Assembly: GCA_050247075.1 (NCBI GenBank)
Contig: JBFWUW010000007.1
Location: forward strand, 68,221 to 132,220
Length of the DNA stretch: 64,000 bases
Direction of reading: 5' to 3'
Origin: JBFWUW01 sp050247075
Lineage (GTDB): Bacteria > Planctomycetota > Planctomycetia > Pirellulales > JBFWUW01
This document shows positions 1 through 8,146 of this stretch, piece by piece. The position numbers were made by a program, and so were the translations under genes. Below the pieces are notes generated by a model. That model saw nothing but the letters and a program-made list of their open reading frames with translations. It searched no databases and was not told the DNA's origin. Within the stretch, counting starts at the first letter, position 1, and every line of letters starts with the position of its first letter.

Positions 1-1103
1 CCCACCAGTTGCAAGGCGTAGCGCTCGCGAACCGACCTTTCCAGCGCGGACAGCCGCTCGACCCGTTCCGCCTTGACCGCGGGGGGAATCTGGCCGGGCA
101 TGTCGGCGGCGGGCGTGCCGCGGCGTGCGCTAAACGGAAAAATATGCAGCTTGCAAAACCCCACCTCTTCCACCGTCTGGCAGGTCGCCAAAAAATCGTC
201 CTCGGTCTCGCCGGGAAAACCGACGATGACGTCCGTGGTCAATGCCGGCAAATCGAGGGCCGCCCGCACCATGCGGCAACGGTCGATGAAACGCTGCCGG
301 CCCCAACGCCGCCGCATCCGCCGCAGCACGTCGTCGGAACCGCTCTGCATCGAAATGTGCAAGTGCGGACAGATGCGCCGCGGATGGGCCGCCAGCACGT
401 CGATCAGTTCGCGGGTGACTTCCGTCGCTTCAATGCTCGACAGCCGCACTCGAAAATCGCCCGGCAGTTGCATCAACCGGTGCAGCAAGTGCGACAGCCG
501 CGTCCACTTGGCCTTGGGCTTGCCGGCGTTCAACTCCACGCCGTAGTGCCCCAGATGAATGCCGGTCAAGATGATCTCCGCGAAGCCGGCGGCAGTCAGC
601 CGCCCCACTTCATCGACAATGTCTTGCATCGGCCGGCTGGCCAGCGCCGCCCGCACATGTGGAATGATGCAGAAACTGCAGCGCAGCAGGCAGCCATCTT
701 GCACTTTCACAAACGCTCGATGGTGATGGCGAAAGTGGGAAATGCCCGTTGGAATATCGACCACGCCAAACCGGCCCAGCAGGTCGGGCAGTTCCCGCTT
801 GTCGATGACGACTTCCGCCACGCCGGGCAAGGCCGCCACTTCGTCCGGTGCTCGGGTGGCATAACAGCCCATCACGACAATCCGCGTTCCCGGGTTGCGT
901 TTGGCGAGTTGGCGGATTGTTTGCCGGCTCTTGGCGTCCCCTTCGGCCGTGACCGTGCAAGTGTTGACAATGCACAGCTCGGCCGGCTCTCCCTCGGCGG
1001 CATCGCGATAGCCAATTCGCACCAAACCTTGGCGCACGTACTCGGTCTCGTACTGGTTGACCTTGCAACCGAGCGTAATCGTGCGTAAAGAAGGCGCGGG
1101 CAT
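1..1103 (-). CDS. mtaB: MtaB-type tRNA (t6A37) methylthiotransferase, C-terminus cut by window edge
   Basis: Radical-SAM enzyme that adds a methylthio group to t6A at position 37 of tRNAs (known of the family). The frame opens at an ATG at 1103 and runs off the left edge; about 367 residues are visible and the C-terminal TRAM end is missing. TLGCKVNQYETE (residues 10-21) holds the first Cys of the UPF0004 cluster, NTCTV and GCYA hold the next two, and CLLRCSFC near residue 140 is the CxxxCxxC radical-SAM cluster. The KVNQYET wording is of the MtaB rather than the MiaB kind. The start lies 3 bases beyond the stop of the membrane-protein gene at 1107-1685, so the two are probably cotranscribed. 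Confidence 0.9.
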   Translation of the reverse strand, partial: MPAPSLRTITLGCKVNQYETEYVRQGLVRIGYRDAAEGEPAELCIVNTCTVTAEGDAKSRQTIRQLAKRNPGTRIVVMGCYATRAPDEVAALPGVAEVVIDKRELPDLLGRFGVVDIPTGISHFRHHHRAFVKVQDGCLLRCSFCIIPHVRAALASRPMQDIVDEVGRLTAAGFAEIILTGIHLGHYGVELNAGKPKAKWTRLSHLLHRLMQLPGDFRVRLSSIEATEVTRELIDVLAAHPRRICPHLHISMQSGSDDVLRRMRRRWGRQRFIDRCRMVRAALDLPALTTDVIVGFPGETEDDFLATCQTVEEVGFCKLHIFPFSARRGTPAADMPGQIPPAVKAERVERLSALERSVRERYALQLV

Positions 1104-1106
1104 AAA

Positions 1107-1685
1107 TTATGGACTTTGGTACGGATTGCCCGTGTCGCGATAGGGCCGCGGGGCAAGATTGGCCGAAGGGGGCTGTATGCCCAGGAAGGCCTCGACGACG
1201 TTCTTTCTGTTCAACAACCAGATAGTCACGAACGGCAAAATCAAACCAAATATGGCCGACATGGGAGCGGTGAACAGCATTGACTGTGCCCCCAGGCGCT
1301 CGGCGGGAGGGGCATTCTTGGTCATCTCCACCAAGGGCAAAGCAATGCAGAAGAACATGAATACGGCCGAGACGATGGCCGACAGGCATTGGTAGCCCGC
1401 CACTCCCAACATGCCTTTCCGCGACCAGGGCCGCAGATTCAACATCCCCGCGGCACAGACCAATTGGCAGATGACGGCAATGGTCCCCAGCGGCAGGTTA
1501 ATGGCGTTGAAGGTCTTCCAGGCCGGCAGCTTTTGCATTTCAGCCATGGCGCTTCCCCCCAGGGCGGCAAAGTCCAGGTCGGGGGCCGCCAACATGGCCA
1601 CGGCCATCAGCACTCCGCACAGGCCGAAAACCCCGAACGCCAAATGCAAAATGGCCAAGACGGTGACTTCGGTGGGGCGTTGCAT
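1107..1685 (-). CDS. Small four-helix membrane protein of unknown function
   Basis: A 192-residue protein I do not recognise by name. It has about four hydrophobic segments: residues 7-33, 62-83, 92-116 and 136-158. Between the first two is a polar loop rich in Ala and Gly, and the tail is polar and Pro-rich, ending NPYQSP. The start ATG at 1685 has no strong Shine-Dalgarno sequence. It sits directly upstream of mtaB with a 3-base gap, which suggests one transcript but says nothing firm about function. It resembles the many small planctomycete inner-membrane proteins with no assigned role. Confidence 0.7.
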   Translation of the reverse strand: MQRPTEVTVLAILHLAFGVFGLCGVLMAVAMLAAPDLDFAALGGSAMAEMQKLPAWKTFNAINLPLGTIAVICQLVCAAGMLNLRPWSRKGMLGVAGYQCLSAIVSAVFMFFCIALPLVEMTKNAPPAERLGAQSMLFTAPMSAIFGLILPFVTIWLLNRKNVVEAFLGIQPPSANLAPRPYRDTGNPYQSP

Positions 1686-1758
1686 GGAAACCGCGGGAGT
1701 GAAGGGACGTGTTGCGCACCGATTGTAGCAGGCGATTCCACGGACACGATGCGAATGC

Positions 1759-2106
1759 CTACCGCGCTGCTTCCAGCGTAGCGTACATCGAACCCTTGCA
1801 CCCGCGGATGTCTCGGTCCTTGCCGAAGGCGTGGATCTGGTCTCGCTTCAATTCCGCCCGCTCCAACGTGGTGGTCATCACAATTGCCTTGCCGCGGGTA
1901 TCGACCTCCTTAGCCAGCTCAAAACCTTGCTCGAAAGGGTAGCCAAACACGGTATGCAGCATGTCGATGACATAGTGGTAAGTATGGTCGTCATCGTTCC
2001 ACAGAATCACGTTGTAAGGGGGCTGCCGCTTGGGCTTGTTGCGCTTTTCCGCTTGCTCTTCCGGAAGCGTCTCCGGCTCGGCAACGGCAGCGGATTTGTC
2101 ACTCAC
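1759..2106 (-). CDS. clpS: ATP-dependent Clp protease adaptor ClpS
   Basis: ClpS delivers N-degron substrates to the ClpA or ClpC unfoldase. The conserved core PPYNVILWNDDDHTYHYV, followed by a helix MLHTVFGYPFEQGFELA, is the ClpS fold with the Asn-Asp residues that bind the substrate N-terminus. I start it at the GTG at 2106 (116 residues, the normal family length), with GAGG about 9 bases upstream. An upstream extension to 2241 is open, but its sequence is non-conserved and contains the candidate promoter. The short charged N-terminal extension rich in Glu and Lys before the core is typical. It is a single-gene unit transcribed away from the peptidase gene at 2272. Confidence 0.92.
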   Translation of the reverse strand: MSDKSAAVAEPETLPEEQAEKRNKPKRQPPYNVILWNDDDHTYHYVIDMLHTVFGYPFEQGFELAKEVDTRGKAIVMTTTLERAELKRDQIHAFGKDRDIRGCKGSMYATLEAAR

Positions 2107-2128
2107 GAGAGTACCTCGGCGGAAAGGC

Positions 2129-2266
2129 AGAAGGATGAGGTATGAGGTATGAAGACTTTGTGAAGCGACCGCCGGACCATTATATTGTACGCCTCGCCCC
2201 CATGAAAAGCGCCGTGCGGCTTCTCCCGCGACATCCCTCATACCTCATCCCTCATCCCTCATCCTT
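2129..2266. repeat. Inverted pair of GGATGAGGTATGA-type short repeats
   Basis: At 2129-2152 the sequence is agaaggatgag followed by gtatgaggtatg. At 2233-2266 the complementary tcatacctcatccctcatccc pattern is repeated several times. The two blocks flank the clpS promoter region and could pair as a long imperfect hairpin. Similar GGATGA-rich strings occur in other intergenic gaps of the window, near 3735, 17195, 24290, 37635 and 49360. The role is unknown. Confidence 0.55.
2179..2208 (-). promoter_or_regulatory. Candidate sigma-70 promoter for clpS
   Basis: On the minus strand a perfect TATAAT (2184 to 2179) is preceded after 18 bases by TTTTCA (2208 to 2203), which matches four of six bases of TTGACA. 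It lies 73 bases upstream of the chosen GTG start of clpS and inside the open upstream extension, which supports the shorter start. Confidence 0.4.
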
Positions 2267-2271
2267 GCCCC

Positions 2272-3633
2272 ATGCAACTCATCGACCAATATCTCGAACA
2301 GCAGCGGACGAAGTTCGAGGACGACCTGTGCGAGCTGCTCCGCATACCTAGCGTGAGTGCCGACAGCCAGCATCGGGGCGATGTCCGCCAGGCCGCTGAC
2401 TGGGTTGCCGGCCAGTTTCGCGGGCTGGGGCTGACGACCGAAATCGCCGAGACCGCCGGCCACCCAATCGTCTATGCCGAATGGCTGAAGGCCCCCGGCC
2501 AGCCGACCGTGCTGGTCTACGGCCACTACGACGTGCAGCCGCCCGACCCCTTGGGCGAATGGACTTCGCCCCCGTTTGAGCCGACGCGGCGAGACGGCAA
2601 CTTGTACGCCCGTGGCGCCACCGACGACAAAGGGCAAATGCTGACGCACGTGAAGAGCGCCGAAGCCTGGATCAAGGCCACCGGCAAGCTGCCGATCAAC
2701 CTCAAGTTCTTGATCGAAGGAGAGGAGGAAGTCGGCAGCGCCAATCTCGACAAGTTTATTGAAAGCAACGCCCAGCGGCTGGCATGCGACTGCGTGGTGA
2801 TCAGCGATACCAGCCAGTTTGGTCCCGGCCAGCCGGCTATCACCTACGGCTTGCGCGGCATTTATTACTTTGAGTTGAAGCTGACCGGCCCCAAGCAAGA
2901 TTTGCATTCCGGCACGTTCGGCGGCGCGGTCACCAACCCGGCCAATGCCCTGGCCAAGATTTTGGCGGCCCTCTCCAACGAACGGGGGCAGGTGCAAATT
3001 CCCGGTTTCTATGACGATGTCGTGCCTCTCTCGTCGGAGGAGATCGCCCAGTTCGCTTCCCTCAACTTTGACGAGGCCGCATTCATGCGGCAGATCGGCG
3101 TGTCGGGGGTGACGGGCGAAGAAGGCTTTACCACGCTGCAACGGCGTTGGGCGCGACCGACTTACGATATCCACGGTCTGACCAGCGGTTACCAAGGGGA
3201 AGGGGCCAAGACGGTGCTGCCGGCCCGGGCCAGCGCCAAGTTCAGCTTTCGCCTGGTTCCGCGGCAAAGCCCGGCCAAGATCGCGGCGTCGCTGCGAACC
3301 TGGTTAGAGCAACGTCTGCCGCTGGGGATCCGCATGGAACTGATCGACTTCCACGGCGCGGAAGGGATCGTCGTGCCGCTCGACAGCCCCTTTGTGGCGG
3401 CCGCGCGGCGGGCCATCGAGAGCGGCTTTGGCCGCGCGCCGGTGATGATCCGCGAGGGGGGCTCTATTCCCGTGGTGGCCACGTTCCGCCAAAAATTGGG
3501 GGTCGATACGCTGCTGCTGGGCTGGGGCCTGGACGACGACAACACCCACAGCCCCAACGAAAAGTTTCACCTGGCCGACTTCCACCGCGGCATCAAGGCC
3601 AGCGCACACTTGTGGCAAGAACTGGCCCGTTAA
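2272..3633 (+). CDS. M20-family dipeptidase / metallopeptidase
   Basis: A 453-residue zinc-dependent peptidase of the M20 family (carnosinase/DapE superfamily), likely cytoplasmic because there is no signal peptide. The first metal motif GHYDVQP is near residue 84; ARGATDDKG (about 122) supplies the bridging Asp; EGEEEVGS (about 157) carries the catalytic Glu pair; and a C-terminal His lies in DDDNTHSPNEKF (about 425). The dimerisation lid domain runs roughly from residue 200 to 320. Length and motif order match the family of dipeptidases annotated M20/M25/M40. It is a single gene, divergent from clpS. The true substrate cannot be told from sequence. Confidence 0.9.
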   Translation: MQLIDQYLEQQRTKFEDDLCELLRIPSVSADSQHRGDVRQAADWVAGQFRGLGLTTEIAETAGHPIVYAEWLKAPGQPTVLVYGHYDVQPPDPLGEWTSPPFEPTRRDGNLYARGATDDKGQMLTHVKSAEAWIKATGKLPINLKFLIEGEEEVGSANLDKFIESNAQRLACDCVVISDTSQFGPGQPAITYGLRGIYYFELKLTGPKQDLHSGTFGGAVTNPANALAKILAALSNERGQVQIPGFYDDVVPLSSEEIAQFASLNFDEAAFMRQIGVSGVTGEEGFTTLQRRWARPTYDIHGLTSGYQGEGAKTVLPARASAKFSFRLVPRQSPAKIAASLRTWLEQRLPLGIRMELIDFHGAEGIVVPLDSPFVAAARRAIESGFGRAPVMIREGGSIPVVATFRQKLGVDTLLLGWGLDDDNTHSPNEKFHLADFHRGIKASAHLWQELAR

Positions 3634-3753
3634 GGCGGGCAGTTGCCAATCAGTTCGTTCAAAGCGGTGCCGATGAACTGGAGTGGATGCAAAGTCAACT
3701 TTGCTGGAGCCTTCCGCAGTTCAGACCCAGGCCCCTTCATCCTTTCCTCATCG

Positions 3754-4269
3754 TCAGACATCCGCCGTAAACCGCCGCTCGTCCAGGGCGGCGAGGTTTT
3801 CGGCCTGGCTCCAATCGTCGTTCGATGGCAGCGGTTCTTGATCGGCTTTGGCCGGCTCTTGAAACAGCAGCACGAAGTCGATGAGTGACTCGGCCACGAA
3901 ACGGCCAGGGCCGAGCATGATGGCCCAGTTGAGCAGCGAGCGGTTCCAGTCGTCCGACCAGCGGCCTGGGTGATTGACCAGCCCCGCCATGAAGCCGATG
4001 TTGTCCATGTTCGGCTCGGGCCGGACAAAAAACGCCAGCCCCACGTACAGGCAGGTGCCGCCAATCGACAGGCCCAGGGCCTCCCAGAACGAGAAGTAGG
4101 TCATCTGAGTTGCCCCCACCCCCCAGATAATCGGCAAGGCTACCAGCAGAAACAGCACGCGGGCCCAGACCAGCAGCCGCCAACGGCATTGCTCGTGCTG
4201 GCCGCTGACTTCGACCGACCCGCGTTCGCCTGGATCGACGCTTTCGCCCCAAAACTCCAGAAAGGTCAT
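3754..4269 (-). CDS. Membrane protein of unknown function
   Basis: A 171-residue protein with two clear transmembrane segments (residues 33-52 and 63-82) and a further hydrophobic stretch at about 113-133 (LLNWAIMLGPGRFVAESLIDFVLLF). The C-terminal 35 residues are acidic and soluble. The N-terminus lacks a signal peptide and has a Glu-rich head. I recognise no named family. The opposite strand is also open here, but only this frame gives a sensible alternation of membrane helices and loops. It ends about 120 bases from the peptidase gene on the other strand, so the two genes converge. Confidence 0.65.
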   Translation of the reverse strand: MTFLEFWGESVDPGERGSVEVSGQHEQCRWRLLVWARVLFLLVALPIIWGVGATQMTYFSFWEALGLSIGGTCLYVGLAFFVRPEPNMDNIGFMAGLVNHPGRWSDDWNRSLLNWAIMLGPGRFVAESLIDFVLLFQEPAKADQEPLPSNDDWSQAENLAALDERRFTADV

Positions 4270-4487
4270 CGGTGATCCCTTGTCGGTGCCTGGGTCTACA
4301 ACCAGCCGTATCTGAAACGTAGCTTATTTTTTGGGCCGGCGCCGTGGCATGGCTTGCTCCGTGCCGGATGGATGCCTGATCGATGGTCTATATTGGACAA
4401 GGTTGTTGGGCGTGGATCGCCCAGTTACGATGCCAGCGACGTCTTCAGATCTGGGCTGCCATCGTGGATATTGGGTGAGAATGATTC

Positions 4488-5012
4488 ATGGTTTTGCTTT
4501 ACGTTTGCTGCCGGTTTGCCTTGCCGCTGTTGATAACCGCGGCCGTGGCGCGGTTGTGCCGCTCGGTGGCTGGCGCGACGGTGGCGGGCGTGTTGGTGGC
4601 AGAACTGATCGTGATTCTCAGCGACGTCCAGCAGATTCGTTTTTGGCCACCGTCAATTCAGTATCATTCGTTCGTTCTTGGCGCTGGTTGCGTTGTCACG
4701 GCGCTGCGTTGGCGGCCGCGGCACCTTAGGGAGCCGATGATCCCGCGCCGCTATCGGCAGTTCAGCCTGGCCACGTTGTTTGCGGCAGTGACGGCCGCTG
4801 CCTGCGTTATGGGAGTAGCGCGATACCTTGGCGCGGGCCTGCTGCCCTGGCTGACAATCAGCCTGGTCGTGGCGATCATGGCCAATCCGTTTCGCGTGGC
4901 GGGCGATTGGGCCCGCCGTCGTGCCCGACTACAGGCCGTGCGGCGACGCTTGCGCCGCGCATCGCCCAAGCGCGAGGCCCCGATTCGTGAGAATCACGAA
5001 TCGCCCGAATGA
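4488..5012 (+). CDS. Small membrane protein with QFSLATLF-type segment
   Basis: A 174-residue integral membrane protein with about four or five hydrophobic segments: residues 7-26, 28-45, 61-75, 92-110 and 116-134. The segment RRYRQFSLATLFAAVTAAA matches a short motif (QFSLRTLL followed by a hydrophobic run) that recurs in many planctomycete membrane proteins; its function is unknown. The tail is strongly basic and rich in Arg. The ATG at 4488 lacks a clear Shine-Dalgarno sequence. It stands alone between converging and repeat-rich regions. The next 545 bases contain no gene. Confidence 0.65.
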   Translation: MVLLYVCCRFALPLLITAAVARLCRSVAGATVAGVLVAELIVILSDVQQIRFWPPSIQYHSFVLGAGCVVTALRWRPRHLREPMIPRRYRQFSLATLFAAVTAAACVMGVARYLGAGLLPWLTISLVVAIMANPFRVAGDWARRRARLQAVRRRLRRASPKREAPIRENHESPE

Positions 5013-5040
5013 GGATTTGCCGAGGCAATTCGTAGTTTCT

Positions 5041-5283
5041 CCCGCTTTGCCGGCTCGATGCGCGAGCGGTTTTTGATTGGGGACGGCAGGCCGAGTGCCC
5101 TGGACACTACCTGTTCCATTTTTGCCGTGTTTCGGGGGGTTGTGGTACAGGTAGACGTAGCCGCGAAGTTCCCGCTTTGCCGGCTCGATGCGCGAGCGGT
5201 TTTTCATTGGGGACGGAAGGCCGAATGCCCTGGACGCTACCTGTTCCATTTTTGCCGTGTTTCGGGGGGTTGTGGTACAGGTA
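5041..5283. repeat. Tandem duplication of a 113-bp unit (period 130 bp)
   Basis: Copies at 5041-5153 and 5171-5283 differ at only a handful of positions and are separated by 17 bases. Each copy begins cccgctttgccggctcgatg and ends with tgtggtacaggta. Within each copy CTACCTGT near the middle and ACAGGTA at the end form a short inverted repeat around a G-rich loop. A diverged fragment of the start of the unit is seen at 63387-63412. No coding potential fits it. Confidence 0.85.
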
Positions 5284-5447
5284 AGCGCGCCCGTTGGATG
5301 TGCAAAGGCCACGTCGGCGCGCGAAGCCGGTTGCCGGCCATTATAGATGTTATATTCATTTTGTAAGTATATAAAATATTAATTTTTATACATATTAAAG
5401 CGAGTGGGAAGCTGGGATCGCCGTGTGGAAGGCTGTTCGCCGCATCG

Positions 5448-5488
5448 CCCTCACCCCAGCCCTCTCCCGGAGTACCGGGAGAGGGAGC
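5448..5488. repeat. CCCTCTCCCGG palindromic element
   Basis: CCCTCACCCCAGCCCTCTCC is followed by CGGAGTACCGGGAGAGGGAG, so the right half folds on itself as CTCTCCCGG/CCGGGAGAG around AGTA. The same element occurs in inverted form at 52122-52163, and a variant lies inside the inverted-repeat element at 7433-7533. It is a dispersed intergenic palindrome that may also act as a terminator for the minus-strand dsbD gene. The rest of the 5284-5557 gap is an AT-rich stretch with no gene. Confidence 0.7.
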
Positions 5489-5557
5489 TTTAGACGCGAG
5501 GTTGCCCGGCGTGGGCGGCCAAGCCCGATTCAAGCGAACATGGCCGAATCCATGTTG

Positions 5558-7366
5558 CTATGGCCGCCCCTCGGTGGATTCCTGGGCGACTTGCGGTCGG
5601 GTTGTGGAGGCCGCGGCGGCTGTTTTCGATGGCCCGGCCTGCTTGAGCGCCTCGAGCACCTGGCTCTTGGTGACGATATCTCGCAGGATAATCGGGTTGT
5701 CAATGCGTCCGGGTGGAAAGATCGCCAGGACGGGAATGGAGTTGCTGTTGAGCCGGTTGAGTTCTTCTTGAATCTCGGCTGAACCGTCGGTCCAATCGGC
5801 CAACAGGGGGACGACACGGTTCTCAGCGACCAGTTGATTGACGTCGTTCACATCGATGGCTGTCTTGAGATTGTATTTGCAGGTCAGGCACCAATTGGCC
5901 GTGAAATCGACCATCACGGTGTGGCCGTCGGCCGACAATGCCTCTAGCAGCGGACGTGAAAAGGGCTTCCAGGGAAGGAGCAACTGCGAGACCAACACTG
6001 TGAACGCGAACACGCCTACCACCGCCGAGACCGCGCCCCCCACCAGCCAGGCTTTTACCCGTTGGCCGAATGTCGCGGTGTAGCCCGCCCGACCGATCCA
6101 CCAGCAGGCGAACCACAGGCCCACCAACAGGGCGAAAGTCGGAACAAGGTAGTTCTTGTCCAAAAACGTGAACAAAAAGACCACGGTCCCCAGCATCACA
6201 AAGCCCATGATGTGTTTGAAGGTGTCCATCCACAGGCCGGGCTTGGGCAGAAAGCGGATCATCGACGGAAATGCCCCAATCACCAAATAGGGAAGCGACA
6301 TCCCCAGACCGATGCTGATGAACAGCGCGTAGATGCCGGCCGGAGGCTGTGTCAGCGTGAAGCCGAAGACCGGCCCCAAAAACGGCGCGCTGCATGGCGT
6401 GGCCAGAATCGTGGAGAGTGCCCCCTTGGTGAACGCCCCCACGCCCCCTTCTTGCGCCGCCACATCGTTGGCCTTGCTGGACGAGACAAAGCCTGGAATG
6501 GGAATATCCCACACGCCCAAAAAGCTCAGTGCCATCACAAACACGACGCTGGACATGACCACATTGAAGCCGGTCGAACCGAACTGCTGGCCCCACCCGA
6601 GCCCTTCTTCGGTCAGGCCCAGTTTGGCGCCCGCCGCCAACGTGGCCAGCACCATGAACACCGCCAGCACGCCAGCCGTGTACCACAGATTGAGCTTGAG
6701 AATGCGGCCGCGGTCCTTACCGCTTTGCTGCACGAACGACATGATCTTCAGCCCGATGACCGGCAACACGCACGGCATGAGGTTAAGGATGATCCCGCCG
6801 ATGAAGCCAAAGCCCATCATCACCAGCAACGAGCGAGGGTCTGCTTGCGGCTGGCCTGCCGCGGCACTAACGGTGACGCCGCTGCCCAACCTGGCCGTGA
6901 ACTCAAAGGGAATCCGCTGCACGCAGCGCGACTCTCCTTCGCATCGCTGCGATTTAACGCTGCCGTGGATCTCCAGGTCTTGAGGATCTACGCCGGCGGC
7001 AATCTCGATCGGAGCGAACCAGGTGACGGTTCCTTCGTGCTCGCGCGTGGGAACCGCAAAGCCGGACGGGGGATGAACCGAAGGGGCGGGGTCGGACTGG
7101 AACTCACCCGTCAGTTTGAACTGGTCGGACTTATCGACGGTGATGATGGTCTTGAGCGGGCCTCCGCTGGGCTGGTCGATGGAAAAGGTATGCCAGCCGG
7201 GCGGGATCTCGGCGGTGATAAAGAGTTGGGCGGGTGCTCCATCGACGCTAGTGGAGAACTGGGCGGTGACCGTTAACGCGCCAGGTATTTCGGAATCGTC
7301 ATCGGCCAGGGCGACATTCGTCGCCAGCAGGCCCAGGGCCGCCAAAGTCGCAATGTACCGGAGCAT
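5558..7366 (-). CDS. dsbD: DsbD-type thiol:disulfide interchange protein
   Basis: A 602-residue inner-membrane protein that passes electrons from cytoplasmic thioredoxin to the periplasm. A signal peptide (residues 1-21) is followed by a DsbD N-terminal-like beta domain (about 25-165). The eight-helix DsbD transmembrane domain follows, with the two redox Cys motifs NLMPCVLPV (near 198) and TPCSAPF (near 323). A C-terminal periplasmic thioredoxin domain has WCLTCK (near 495). All three modules are present and intact. A paralogue of only the first domain is encoded just upstream at 7555-8094, on the same strand with a repeat-filled gap between. This suggests periplasmic thiol reduction, possibly for cytochrome biogenesis. 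Confidence 0.93.
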   Translation of the reverse strand: MLRYIATLAALGLLATNVALADDDSEIPGALTVTAQFSTSVDGAPAQLFITAEIPPGWHTFSIDQPSGGPLKTIITVDKSDQFKLTGEFQSDPAPSVHPPSGFAVPTREHEGTVTWFAPIEIAAGVDPQDLEIHGSVKSQRCEGESRCVQRIPFEFTARLGSGVTVSAAAGQPQADPRSLLVMMGFGFIGGIILNLMPCVLPVIGLKIMSFVQQSGKDRGRILKLNLWYTAGVLAVFMVLATLAAGAKLGLTEEGLGWGQQFGSTGFNVVMSSVVFVMALSFLGVWDIPIPGFVSSSKANDVAAQEGGVGAFTKGALSTILATPCSAPFLGPVFGFTLTQPPAGIYALFISIGLGMSLPYLVIGAFPSMIRFLPKPGLWMDTFKHIMGFVMLGTVVFLFTFLDKNYLVPTFALLVGLWFACWWIGRAGYTATFGQRVKAWLVGGAVSAVVGVFAFTVLVSQLLLPWKPFSRPLLEALSADGHTVMVDFTANWCLTCKYNLKTAIDVNDVNQLVAENRVVPLLADWTDGSAEIQEELNRLNSNSIPVLAIFPPGRIDNPIILRDIVTKSQVLEALKQAGPSKTAAAASTTRPQVAQESTEGRP

Positions 7367-7398
7367 GGAGGGTTGCCTGGTAAAGTTAAGAAGTTCTT

Positions 7399-7422
7399 GT
7401 AGGAGGCGATTCCATCGCCGAT
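7399..7422 (+). repeat. Single REP-like arm (GTAG-headed)
   Basis: GTAGGAGGCGATTCC is followed by ATCGCCGAT. The core GGCGAT-TCC-ATCGCC is itself a hairpin, and the GTAG head is the mark of REP sequences bound by RAYT transposases (known of REPs). An arm in opposite orientation lies at 8147-8171, so the pair brackets the gene at 7555-8094. Confidence 0.75.
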
Positions 7423-7432
7423 GCCATGTGTT

Positions 7433-7533
7433 AGGAACTGGCCCGGAATAACTTCGGCGTTTTGTTGCCCCTCACCCTGACCTCTCCCAGTGAAAGAGGG
7501 GTTTCACGACAAAGTTATTCCGGGCCAGTTCCT
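7433..7533. repeat. 101-bp element with perfect 22-bp terminal inverted repeats
   Basis: Left arm aggaactggcccggaataac plus tt (7433-7454) is exactly complementary to the right arm at 7512-7533. The 57-bp interior contains a CCCTCACCCTGACCTCTCCC variant of the other palindromic family. Size and structure resemble a miniature inverted-repeat element. It could equally act as a strong terminator hairpin between the two minus-strand genes. No target-site duplication is obvious. Confidence 0.75.
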
Positions 7534-7554
7534 TAGGCACCTCACACTTCCATA

Positions 7555-8094
7555 TCACTCTTCTATATCCACTCCCGGCCCTAGTTTCGCCACAAAATCA
7601 AAATTCTTAGGGGGGACGCAAGCTGGAGGGGATACACCGCTGTTGGTGCAGCGCTGGGCGTAAACCTTGCCTTCGATCTGCAGTTTTTTCGGATCGACAC
7701 CGGGCGAAAGCTCGATTGGCACGTACCAAACGACCGTGCCGGCATGTTCCTCCAGCGGCAGATCGGGCCAAAGCTCTGGGTCTTCGTGCGTCTTTGGGGC
7801 CGGGCTGACCGAGAATGCCTCTTCTAGCAGGCGGTAATCCTTGGATGCCGGAAGCTTGAGCTTGGTGGCGATCGGCCCCCCCTTTTTTTGCGTGATCGAA
7901 AAGACGTGCCAGCCTTTTTCGACCTCGGCAACGATATACAACATGGCCGGCTGGCCCTTGGCGGCCGCGGTAAACTGGGCCTGGACAACCACGTTTCCGA
8001 GTACCGTTTTGGGCGCGTTCTGCGCTAGGGCGAGCGACCACACGGCCAGAGCCGCCGTTACCATGGCAACCACCAGAAATTTCGACCGCTTCAT
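7555..8094 (-). CDS. Secreted stand-alone DsbD N-terminal-like domain protein
   Basis: A 179-residue exported protein: signal peptide at residues 1-24 ending ALAQ, then one domain that parallels the N-terminal domain of the neighbouring DsbD. Both share the sequence pattern QFTA...G..A.LYI.AE...GWHVFSI....GGP..TK, an HEGTVVWYVPIE-like strand, and GVDPKKLQIEGKVYAQRC. Known family: the DsbD alpha domain, which hands electrons to periplasmic partners. Visible Cys residues are C156 and C165 in the QRCTNSG...PACVPP region. It lies upstream of dsbD on the same strand and appears to be a duplication of part of it. Its role may be as a separate redox shuttle or chaperone; that is inference. Confidence 0.8.
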   Translation of the reverse strand: MKRSKFLVVAMVTAALAVWSLALAQNAPKTVLGNVVVQAQFTAAAKGQPAMLYIVAEVEKGWHVFSITQKKGGPIATKLKLPASKDYRLLEEAFSVSPAPKTHEDPELWPDLPLEEHAGTVVWYVPIELSPGVDPKKLQIEGKVYAQRCTNSGVSPPACVPPKNFDFVAKLGPGVDIEE

Positions 8095-8146
8095 GGATCA
8101 GCTCCGTCTGCTGCTAAGGTCCGCCTAAACAATATCCCGCATCCGA

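Noticed and set aside
9..1088. Long open frame on the plus strand opposite mtaB
   Set aside because: It is the antisense of a clearly recognisable radical-SAM gene and its translation has no family features.
6062..7276. 404-codon open frame on the plus strand opposite dsbD
   Set aside because: Composition is His/Gln/Arg-rich in the manner of antisense frames in GC-rich DNA; the minus strand encodes intact DsbD.
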